Source: Chloranthus sessilifolius
Lineage: Eukaryota > Streptophyta > Magnoliopsida > Chloranthales > Chloranthaceae
Reading direction: 5' to 3'
Assembly: GCA_021018995.1 (NCBI GenBank)
Contig: CM037591.1
Location: forward strand, 8,996,001-9,060,000
Length of the DNA stretch: 64,000 nt
The notes below the pieces were generated by a model, which made no database searches, was not told the DNA's origin, and was given only the letters and a program-made list of their open reading frames with translations. Below, piece by piece: positions 62,925-64,000 of this stretch. Made by a program: the position numbers and the translations under genes. How positions within the stretch are numbered: position 1 is the first letter of the stretch; each line of letters starts with the position of its first letter.

Positions 62925-63381
62925 TCCCTAAATTATTGAGCTTCAAGAAAAGGTTAAAAAAAAAAAGCGAAAGCGAAATTCTAGATTTCAAATACAGATA
63001 AAAAGGAAAACACAAGAAAATCACCTGCGTCCCCCACTGCCCTTTGGCACACATGTCTGCATTGATCTTACCATCTCGCCCCTGCATCAGCTCCTTCAAT
63101 CCGTCGATCTCGCGCTCGTCGTAGACGTAGATCTTGAGAGAGAGACGAGATCCGTATCCTCGATCGGGCCAGTAAAGAGTCCCGCCATCTCCGAACAGAT
63201 TGCGCGACGTCGTCTCGATCGAAGAAGAAGATGATGAAGTGCAGGAAGAAGAAAAGGATCGATCTAGGGTTCTTGTGATGAAGAATGTGGTGGCAATGAG
63301 AGCTAAGGAGGCGATTTGGTGAGTTCTGGTGCATGGGGAAGAATTAGACGCCAAGATCCTGTTCTTGTTTAAGCTTCCCAT
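20671..63381 (-). CDS. GT47 exostosin-family glycosyltransferase, eight exons over 42.7 kb
   Basis: Exons (high to low): 63381-63025, 48484-48338, 48081-48017, 44440-44371, 23921-23700, 21966-21823, 21123-20988, 20900-20671. All junctions are GT-AG and in phase, giving 456 codons, a full-length plant GT47. Residues about 20-39 are a hydrophobic signal anchor (type II, Golgi), then a Ser-rich stem. The exostosin domain starts near KIYVYDERE (about 83) and includes [68 protein letters not shown] and [20 protein letters not shown]. The [15 protein letters not shown] block is the usual nucleotide-sugar-binding signature. From memory it resembles Arabidopsis At5g16890. The sugar substrate cannot be told from sequence; cell-wall polysaccharide or glycoprotein synthesis is likely. 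Confidence 0.9.
20988..21123 (-). CDS. GT47 exon 7
   Basis: 136 bp. Acceptor aacag, donor GTCAGT. Encodes [20 protein letters not shown] and [19 protein letters not shown]; phase-1 donor (G|AT = Asp). [14 protein letters not shown] blocks are a GT47 hallmark. Confidence 0.92.
21726..21822. repeat. Compound microsatellite (TA)n-(GT)n-(GA)n at the exon 6 splice donor
   Basis: On the minus strand, intron 6 begins with GT followed by (CT)n, then CA/CG repeats and about 23 TA units. The tract starts at the splice junction itself (21822/21823). Confidence 0.95.
21823..21966 (-). CDS. GT47 exon 6
   Basis: 144 bp = 48 codons, from [15 protein letters not shown] to [10 protein letters not shown]. 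Acceptor aacag. The donor is GTCTCT, a poor match to GTRAGT because a microsatellite begins immediately after GT, but the phase and protein continuity (FFV then ECVPV in exon 7) support it. Confidence 0.9.
21967..23129. other. GT47 intron 5, proximal part
   Basis: Mostly unremarkable AT-rich intron; a SINE-like block lies at 22971-23068. No other exon or element recognised in 21967-22970. Confidence 0.45.
22971..23068 (+). mobile_element. Short tRNA-like SINE
   Basis: tRNA-type promoter boxes: an A-box-like TAGCTTAAGTGG and a B-box-like GTTCAATCCC about 40 bases on, ending in an A-rich tail. A truncated relative (ggaaggttgacaatatt block) is at 24912-24976. Confidence 0.5.
23130..23510 (+). 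mobile_element. RTE-type LINE 3' fragment
   Basis: The broken plus-strand reading resembles [19 protein letters not shown], then [13 protein letters not shown], a GLDMSI block, [13 protein letters not shown] and [11 protein letters not shown]: the C-terminal end of a plant RTE reverse transcriptase ORF, in several frames with stops. Intron 5 of the GT47 gene. Confidence 0.7.
23700..23921 (-). CDS. GT47 exon 5
   Basis: 222 bp = 74 codons, phase 0 at both ends. Acceptor gtgtag, donor GTTTGT. Encodes [20 protein letters not shown], then [19 protein letters not shown] and [16 protein letters not shown]. Confidence 0.93.
24421..24910 (+). mobile_element. tRNA-derived SINE split by a MITE
   Basis: Apart from the insert at 24438-24738, the sequence reads gggcttgggcctgtagcaca, then gttggtcaggcc and caccagttcgagtccc: an A box (TAGCACAGTTGG) and a B box (AGTTCGAGTCC) in tRNA spacing, a body of about 100 bp, and an A/T-rich tail of aaataa units near 24893-24910. 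Net length about 180 bp. The MITE target duplication GCCTGTAG lies inside the A-box region. Confidence 0.7.
24438..24738. mobile_element. hAT-like palindromic-word MITE, copy 2
   Basis: 301 bp, ends CATGGATCAAAATATCG and the inverse GAGATTTTGATCCATG, with perfect 8-bp target duplications GCCTGTAG at 24430-24437 and 24739-24746. The subterminal parts consist of GATACGTATC and GATACGCATC words. Inserted in a SINE. Confidence 0.9.
24912..24976 (+). mobile_element. Truncated SINE of the 22971 type
   Basis: Contains gaaggttgacaatatt, caaggtcacaggttgg and cagcttacc, matching 22998-23045 of the other copy. It lacks the 5' part and runs into (TA)n at 24977-24997. Confidence 0.45.
25093..25833 (+). 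repeat. Solo LTR of the 2430-8869 copia family
   Basis: 741 bp starting TGTTGGTTTAGG and ending TTTCTAACA, alignable along its whole length with the LTRs at 2430 and 8119, including the paired CGATCGAT words. Flanks gagcc and tagcc share AGCC, a worn target duplication. No internal sequence follows, so it is the product of LTR-LTR recombination. Confidence 0.92.
25834..26659. other. Intron 4 stretch with short tandem repeat
   Basis: At 26068-26225 a unit of about 65 bp (acagctaaagagaaaagagt, then aaatagaaagtt) is repeated roughly three times with divergence. Otherwise nothing recognised. Confidence 0.5.
26660..27410 (-). mobile_element. SINE- or LINE-like repeat split by a TRIM
   Basis: On the minus strand, 27410-27341 contains GAGTTCAAATCCC, a tRNA-like B box, and continues past the TRIM into 26781-26660. 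Joining across the TRIM (single copy of ggtca) gives a continuous non-coding repeat. Its class is not certain. Confidence 0.4.
26782..27335 (+). mobile_element. TRIM with three tandem LTRs
   Basis: LTR copies: 26782-26933 (152 bp, 3' truncated), 26934-27112 (179 bp) and 27157-27335 (179 bp), each starting TGYGATA and the full ones ending GGGTCGTCACA. Between the second and third is only 44 bp containing TGGTATCAGAG (initiator-Met primer site) and a purine tract ggtgggggga. The whole array is flanked by one 5-bp duplication GGTCA (26777-26781 and 27336-27340). No coding capacity: a terminal-repeat retrotransposon in miniature. Confidence 0.88.
27416..28019 (-). mobile_element. LINE D 3' fragment, part 1
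   Basis: Minus strand. The zf-RVT end of an L1-type ORF2 reads [20 protein letters not shown], then [18 protein letters not shown], followed by a 3' UTR with aataaaattt and an A-run (plus-strand T-run at about 27417-27425). Continuous with 28705-28790 once the MITE at 28020-28696 is removed. Confidence 0.75.
28020..28696. mobile_element. hAT-like MITE with CATGGCG words, inserted in LINE D
   Basis: 677 bp with inverted ends CAAGATAGTTAAGGCGG and CATGGTAGTCAAGGTGAG (right end, inverse). Perfect 8-bp target duplications CATAACAC at 28012-28019 and 28697-28704. Both subterminal parts repeat GCCATGGC-type words; the centre is AT-rich. It restores the LINE reading [10 protein letters not shown] when excised in silico. 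Confidence 0.9.
28705..28790 (-). mobile_element. LINE D 3' fragment, part 2
   Basis: Minus-strand reading [17 protein letters not shown], the block that precedes the zf-RVT cysteines in L1-type LINEs (compare [19 protein letters not shown] in LINE B). The element is truncated upstream near 28790. Confidence 0.7.
28860..29239 (-). pseudogene. hAT transposase fragment (DUF659 region)
   Basis: Minus-strand frame 29239-28949 contains [16 protein letters not shown] and GYVLPTYKP, and after a one-base shift LRTTLLEYG. Active plant hAT transposases have the same order (F-N..RS.YF, then Y.PP.Y..LRTTLL). The fragment is truncated on both sides and cannot be active. It shows that hAT elements, the likely source of enzyme for the MITEs with 8-bp duplications, occurred in this genome. 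Confidence 0.6.
29457..29625 (+). pseudogene. RanBP2-type zinc-finger-like fragment
   Basis: The plus-strand reading [20 protein letters not shown] fits the RanBP2 zinc finger W-x-C-x2-C-x3-N-x6-C-x2-C, except that the fourth cysteine is Phe. No further domains or splice signals are seen; the MITE at 29653 follows at once. Perhaps a captured or decayed gene piece. Identification rests on this one motif. Confidence 0.35.
29653..30234. mobile_element. hAT-like MITE with CGCATATGCG words
   Basis: 582 bp, inverted ends CATTGTTGTCAAATCGC and GCGATCGCTTTTGACAACAATG. 8-bp flanks GCTACATC (29645-29652) and GTTACATC (30235-30242) differ by one transition. Subterminal parts repeat TCGCATATGCGAT. The right end is tandemly duplicated (about 30168-30203 and 30204-30234). 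AT-rich centre. Confidence 0.85.
30235..30449. other. Short unassigned stretch with a direct repeat
   Basis: Contains gctttatggataggccc twice (about 30251 and 30278). It continues the sequence interrupted by the MITE at 29653. No gene recognised. Confidence 0.4.
30468..32189 (+). pseudogene. LINE B ORF1 remnant
   Basis: Open frames 30468-31052, 30839-31513 and 31578-32189 in shifting phase. The end ([32 protein letters not shown]) matches the ORF1 ends of LINE A and C. Rich in Ser and acidic residues. No zinc knuckle recognised. Confidence 0.65.
32282..35821 (+). pseudogene. LINE B ORF2 remnant
   Basis: Starts [13 protein letters not shown]. Endonuclease motifs: LQETKWGQ (intact Glu), GGDFNVVRF and SDHRPIL. 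Frame shifts near 33190 and 33600. Reverse transcriptase: [34 protein letters not shown] and ADDTILFC, where the residue before ADD is a stop codon (tag at about 34332). The frame 34436-35428 has [28 protein letters not shown]. zf-RVT at 35453-35821: [41 protein letters not shown]. An in-frame 54-bp tandem duplication lies at 35070-35178. Confidence 0.85.
36141..37450. other. Intron 4 stretch, low complexity, nothing assigned
   Basis: Repeated phrases such as cataactga and aacaggttc at 36320-36500, and gggacaaacaaac twice at 36773-36830. No element ends or coding blocks recognised. Confidence 0.4.
37811..41620 (-). pseudogene. LINE C ORF2 remnant
   Basis: Starts [19 protein letters not shown] (41609). 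Endonuclease: LTLQE then a stop at about 41501; FDGDFNAI; and SDHWPLV, with the usual Arg of SDHRP replaced. The long frame 41147-40086 runs through [20 protein letters not shown] and SPGPNGFT to FRPI, where the nested MITE interrupts it; the reading resumes [14 protein letters not shown]. Then [30 protein letters not shown] and YANDTMLF, with Asn in place of the first catalytic Asp of YADD. zf-RVT at 38423-37811 ([33 protein letters not shown]). Confidence 0.87.
39907..40085. mobile_element. hAT-like palindromic-word MITE, copy 3, inserted in LINE C
   Basis: 179 bp, ends CAAGGATCAAAAAATCGG and the inverse of CATGGTTCAAAATTTCGG. 8-bp flanks AATAGGTC (39899-39906) and AATAGGCC (40086-40093) differ by one transition. 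Interior words TTTCGGCCGAAA and gtttcggtc. It splits the reverse transcriptase of LINE C exactly between FRPI and SLLN. Confidence 0.88.
41651..42000 (-). pseudogene. LINE C ORF1 C-terminal remnant
   Basis: Reads [36 protein letters not shown] and [10 protein letters not shown], the conserved end of ORF1 shared with LINE A and B, directly upstream of ORF2. Confidence 0.65.
42245..43285. repeat. Array of five about 110-bp arms in alternating orientation
   Basis: Arms at about 42245-42380 (+), 42600-42725 (-), 42745-42860 (+), 42990-43110 (-) and 43140-43285 (+). Each carries a tgtgccacatggaatc-like start, agatctattg-like middle and gggacgaaaaatgatctc-like end. The pair 42600-42860 has a short centre (acttgttcattttttggga) that matches the centre of 61135-61395, suggesting that minus-centre-plus is the transposing unit. 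Confidence 0.6.
43695..43726. repeat. (AG)n microsatellite
   Basis: 16 AG units in intron 4 just right of the Tourist-like element. Confidence 0.95.
43727..44370. other. Intron 4 stretch next to exon 4; nothing recognised
   Basis: AT-rich, with A-runs at 43880-43925 and 44006-44020. No element ends seen. Confidence 0.4.
44371..44440 (-). CDS. GT47 exon 4
   Basis: 70 bp, acceptor aatgcag, donor GTAATT. Encodes (S)[19 protein letters not shown] then LTPE. The split Ser codon joins AG of exon 3 with T here. Confidence 0.93.
44459..44695. repeat. Tandem duplication, unit about 120 bp
   Basis: 44459-44578 and 44579-44695 share gacaccacaca, gaaaattttgaagacca, cattttcttattatagg and caatgaaaagacacct. 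It lies 18 bp upstream of the exon 4 acceptor on the transcribed strand. Confidence 0.9.
44726..44882. repeat. Tandem duplication, unit about 80 bp
   Basis: 44726-44803 and 44806-44882 share atttttccaccc, catatttgcatcatacca and ggcatttttatcaaaaaaat. Independent of the neighbouring 120-bp duplication. Confidence 0.9.
45100..45480 (+). repeat. Dispersed repeat, copy 2 of the 2017/46225 family
   Basis: Contains a hairpin-forming start (gatcacataccgcgtggcat, then aacccaaaat, acccattttgggtt, catgtgat) and the shared block aaattttttgggtgg followed by gatcttgtctaagttg. About 380 bp, non-coding, intron 3. Confidence 0.55.
45850..46165 (+). mobile_element. RTE-type LINE 3' fragment, strongly decayed
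   Basis: Same order of blocks as 23130-23510 (gaatgaatacatgagg, gtttgagatggtttcaaca, tattgaaacaatacaa, ggggctagcaaagccgacccc), with many indels. Confidence 0.5.
46187..46223. repeat. (TA)n microsatellite
   Basis: About 18 TA units between the RTE fragment and the dispersed repeat at 46225. Confidence 0.96.
46225..46595 (+). repeat. Dispersed repeat, copy 3, flanked by microsatellites on both sides
   Basis: Same family as 45100-45480: hairpin start (gatcacatgccatgtggcac, ccaaaacaacacccgttttgg, catgtgatc) and the aaattttttgggtgg, gatcatccttaggcaagttg block. (TA)n precedes it and (CA)n(TA)n(GA)n follows at 46592-46675. Confidence 0.6.
46592..46675. repeat. Compound microsatellite (CA)n(TA)n(GA)n
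   Basis: cacacaca, tatata, catacata and gagagaga tracts in succession. Confidence 0.93.
46676..48016. other. GT47 intron 3, exon-proximal part
   Basis: No coding blocks. A (TA)n tract lies at 47923-47945, about 70 bp beyond the exon 3 donor. The phrase agccaaatgcaggtaggatt-like recurs at 47620-47640 and 47728-47745. Confidence 0.45.
48017..48081 (-). CDS. GT47 exon 3
   Basis: 65 bp, acceptor cttacag, donor GTACTA. Encodes [20 protein letters not shown] then P and AG of a split Ser codon. Confidence 0.93.
48338..48484 (-). CDS. GT47 exon 2
   Basis: 147 bp = 49 codons, acceptor gcttag, donor GTAAAA. Encodes [20 protein letters not shown], then [20 protein letters not shown] and KEISQTYVK. 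Follows GTQ of exon 1 in phase 0. Confidence 0.93.
48485..49378. other. GT47 intron 1, distal part
   Basis: AT-rich; a phrase with cagattcaaaggttc at 48626 and caggattcaaaagttc at 49118 is repeated loosely. No element recognised. Confidence 0.4.
49379..49645. repeat. Degenerate phrase array (catatgagactgatcggt)
   Basis: About a dozen degenerate copies of tcatatgagactgatcggt or its parts in direct and shuffled order over 265 bp. The spacing is irregular. It resembles the word-pair pattern in the copia LTRs and may be an LTR remnant. Confidence 0.6.
49717..50479. mobile_element. hAT-like MITE, GAGCTCG-rich
   Basis: 763 bp, ends TAGGACTCTCAACGAGCC and the inverse of TAGGGCTCTCAACGAGCC. Perfect 8-bp target duplications TCCACAAC at 49709-49716 and 50480-50487. 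Subterminal parts are packed with GAGCTCG/GGCTCGAG words; the centre (49880-50310) is AT-rich. No ORF. A fragment of a related copy is at 20126-20290. Confidence 0.92.
50488..51719. other. Intron 1 stretch, probable LTR-element debris
   Basis: Contains a TATA-like ccctatttaaaggtcaat at about 51311 and a C/T-rich and A-rich surround typical of LTRs. Just before the gypsy scrap at 51720. I could not find LTR borders. Confidence 0.35.
51720..51915 (-). pseudogene. Ty3/gypsy polyprotein scrap (region after protease)
   Basis: The minus-strand frame reads [20 protein letters not shown], then [20 protein letters not shown]. In plant gypsy elements the block C-x-LLLGRPW-x-YDR, then [16 protein letters not shown] follows the protease. 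GRPW is changed to CIMW here. Short and isolated, so a remnant. Confidence 0.6.
52680..53640. repeat. Subterminal repeats of the Harbinger element, left
   Basis: More than a dozen variants of agctgctgttatag and ttatagcagctgct on both strands, many self-complementary (tatagcagctgctat). The same words recur at 55520-57240 on the other flank of the 5-kb leader. Confidence 0.7.
53650..55520. other. Harbinger non-coding leader; nothing else recognised
   Basis: No ORF of note. A (CCCTT)n-like run at 54949-54970. The stretch 54290-54560 resembles MITE debris (gtgatttatc words in both directions at 54300 and 54515) but no borders could be set. Confidence 0.4.
55693..55745. repeat. (TA)n microsatellite
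   Basis: About 26 TA units inside the Harbinger leader. Confidence 0.97.
56260..56406. mobile_element. hAT-like palindromic-word MITE, copy 4
   Basis: 147 bp, ends CATGGGTCAAAATATCGG and the inverse GAAATTTTGATCCATG. Perfect 8-bp target duplications ATTAATGC at 56252-56259 and 56407-56414. Nearly the whole interior is GATACGTATC and related words. Inserted in the Harbinger leader. Confidence 0.92.
57415..58525 (+). CDS. Harbinger Myb/SANT-like ORF (DNA-binding partner)
   Basis: The frame 57415-57858 has [18 protein letters not shown] and a Trp-containing [16 protein letters not shown] block: a Myb/SANT-like (Myb_DNA-bind_3) trihelix. The start may be the second Met at 57450. A likely intron (donor CCG|GTGAG at 57836, acceptor ctctag at 57925) leads to a second frame through [18 protein letters not shown] to 58525, but the junction is out of phase by two, so either an indel is present or the splice differs. 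The second half has a polar linker with GKKRKGTDL and a helical tail. In this superfamily this protein binds transposon ends and brings the transposase into the nucleus. Confidence 0.75.
58630..59769 (+). pseudogene. Harbinger DDE transposase, one stop and one catalytic change
   Basis: One continuous frame from 58630 to 59769 except for a TAG at 59395-59397. A splice acceptor (atatttag at 58664) suggests the true first residues are [14 protein letters not shown]_Tnp_4 features: GAIDDTHID (first Asp, about 59179), [12 protein letters not shown] at 59311-59346 where relatives have Asp at the position of Asn (59329-59331), and [12 protein letters not shown] (Glu at 59551). [19 protein letters not shown] is typical of ALP1-like transposases. 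The stop and the Asp-to-Asn change make it inactive, though the element is otherwise recent-looking. Confidence 0.85.
59996..60262 (+). CDS. RNase H1-N/viroplasmin-like domain ORF inside the Harbinger
   Basis: 88 codons: [20 protein letters not shown], then [27 protein letters not shown]. The order K-Y-Y-V-x-F-x-G-R-x-P-G-I-Y-x-x-W-x-E-C, then G-F-x-G-x-x-Y-x-S-F is that of the hybrid-binding domain at the N-terminus of RNase H1, also called the viroplasmin (Cauli_VI) domain. It normally binds RNA-DNA hybrids or double-stranded RNA. An acceptor-like tttgcag lies 9 bases before the ATG. It stands alone, with no RNase H catalytic part. Role in the transposon unknown. Confidence 0.7.
   Translation: MAKYYVAFIGRQPGIYNIWEECAREVLGFRGAYYRSFNSYEEAINALQNHNMNASQRETNSLIISDIMQHDNVIDRAIESTPDARVCT
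60456..60834 (+). CDS. Proline-rich ORF inside the Harbinger
   Basis: Start chosen at [20 protein letters not shown] (60456), 3 bases after an acceptor-like attacag. About 125 codons, rich in Pro and Gln ([20 protein letters not shown]), ending in a basic tail at 60834. No known domain; low-complexity composition means it could be non-coding. Could be the 3' exon of the preceding ORF's gene. Confidence 0.4.
60840..61134. other. Harbinger 3' part, nothing recognised
   Basis: AT-rich; the phrase aattatgatggtttatat recurs at 60970 and 61060. Confidence 0.4.
61135..61395. mobile_element. Inverted-arm element of the gacgaaaaa family
   Basis: Minus arm 61135-61240 and plus arm 61290-61395 around a short centre (gatcacgttcattttttgag). 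Same centre and arms as 42600-42860. Nested in the Harbinger 3' part. Confidence 0.6.
61780..62110. mobile_element. hAT-like MITE debris (GGGTCGGGTCGG and TAGGGGTGTTATCGG)
   Basis: 61788-61930 holds gtcgggtcgggcg and gcgacccaagcc words like the 608 and 18656 MITEs. A fresh end TAGGGGTGTTATCGGGTCGG starts at about 61956 and is followed by ataactatcggttt twice. Borders not resolved. Confidence 0.4.
62420..63024. other. GT47 intron 1, 5' part
   Basis: Between the Harbinger and exon 1. A G-run (ggggggaggggggggg) at 62475-62490. Otherwise unremarkable. Confidence 0.45.
63025..63381 (-). CDS. GT47 exon 1 with start codon
   Basis: 357 bp = 119 codons, donor [18 protein letters not shown] at the start, hydrophobic anchor [12 protein letters not shown], Ser-rich stem, then [20 protein letters not shown] and [16 protein letters not shown], which continues into VKVHR of exon 2. 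The reading past the donor (VIFLCFPF) is intronic. Confidence 0.92.
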
Positions 63382-63570
63382 CCCAGGCTCTCTCTCTCAC
63401 AGTTCACAGAGAATTCCATCAGTAAATTTGGCTCGGATAGCTTTATTCGCGCCAACCGGATTATCGACGTTACCTCCATCTTGACTTATTCAAATCATAC
63501 GATGGAGATCGTTTTTGAAACTAATTATTGATGGAGAGGCCTCATAAAAATAATTAATATTCAGAGTTCT

Positions 63571-63578
63571 TTATATAT
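63571..63578 (-). promoter_or_regulatory. Possible TATA box of the GT47 gene
   Basis: TATATAAA on the minus strand (63578-63571), 190 bp upstream of the ATG. A CT/GA-rich leader (gagagagagagcctgg) lies between. Position is plausible for a 5' UTR of about 150 bases; no other support. Confidence 0.35.
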
Positions 63579-63599
63579 GAAAGATCAAATTACCCTTAC

Positions 63600-64000
63600 G
63601 CCTCGTTCAGGTGTTTCCCGATTTAAAAGCTCTGGTTCTTTAACACTCGTATTTTTATTGACTCAGATTCTTTGCTTTTCTCATATGTGCTCTAAAATTA
63701 CCCATATTCCTAATTTTTGTTATAAAATATCATAATCTTTTATTCGTAAGTTCTTTTCAAAAAATCCTTAGAATCTATTCAATGGGTGGTTATGCTACCA
63801 CCATAGAAACGTTATCTAATCATCGGTTTGTGTCATACTCAGAATTGACTCTTATTTTACGGGCAACCAATCGAGATAGAGTTGAACATATTTGACAGAA
63901 TCTTTTTTTAAATCTGATTTAATAGCCATTACCTTTAAAATTTGCCCAAATTCCCAATCGAAAAGTTAGTTAATTAATCGTCCTATAAAGAGCATTAGCA
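63600..64000. other. Upstream of the GT47 gene; nothing recognised
   Basis: AT-rich flank at the right edge. No genes or element ends supported. Confidence 0.4.

Noticed and set aside
62842-63024. Extension of GT47 exon 1 past GTQ
   Set aside because: The extra reading is hydrophobic low complexity after a GT donor; exon 2 continues the conserved sequence.
63600-63660. A PIF-like end (gcctcgttcagg) near the right edge
   Set aside because: Only one end is visible, with no TWA duplication to test.

Overview
The window is nuclear DNA of a flowering plant with a large, transposon-rich genome. It has spliced genes with plant-specific products, GT-AG introns of up to about 20 kb, plant-type LINEs, copia and gypsy remnants, TRIMs, SINEs and many MITEs. 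Long TE-filled introns would fit a magnoliid or other early-diverging angiosperm, but the lineage is a guess.

Two host genes are readable, both on the minus strand. (1) Positions 14832-17319 hold the first three exons of a chloroplast PsbP-domain (PPD4-like) protein with a bipartite Tat-type lumen signal; its 3' exons are off the left edge, so its intron 3 contains at least a copia element (2430-8869) and a LINE (about 9140-14305). (2) A GT47 exostosin-family glycosyltransferase runs from the ATG at 63381 to the stop at 20671. Its eight exons join in phase into 456 codons spread over 42.7 kb. Intron 1 (14.5 kb) and intron 4 (20.4 kb) hold most of the transposons.

Layout from left to right: 1-2425, PPD-gene intron or intergenic DNA with MITEs; 2430-8869, a decayed copia element (5-bp TSD AGATT) with a nested solo-LTR-like insert; 8925-9135, a foldback plus (TA)n; 9140-14305, LINE A; 14832-17319, PPD exons; 17.5-20.6 kb, microsatellite, foldback and hAT-type MITEs; 20671-23921, exons 8-5 of the GT47 gene; 23922-44370, intron 4 with SINEs, a solo LTR, a three-LTR TRIM, LINE D split by a MITE, a hAT transposase scrap, LINE B (+), and a Tourist-like element (37451-43575) that swallowed LINE C (-) and an array of inverted arms; 44371-48484, exons 4-2; 48485-63024, intron 1 with a hAT-type MITE, a gypsy scrap and a 10-kb PIF/Harbinger element (52409-62416); 63025-63381, exon 1.

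The most interesting object is the PIF/Harbinger element. Besides Myb/SANT and DDE transposase ORFs it carries an ORF that looks like an RNase H1-type hybrid-binding (viroplasmin-fold) domain and a proline-rich ORF. Second is a set of hAT-like MITEs, each with an 8-bp TSD, whose ends are built from repeated element-specific palindromic words (for example GATACGTATC, GCCATGGC, CGCATATGCG).
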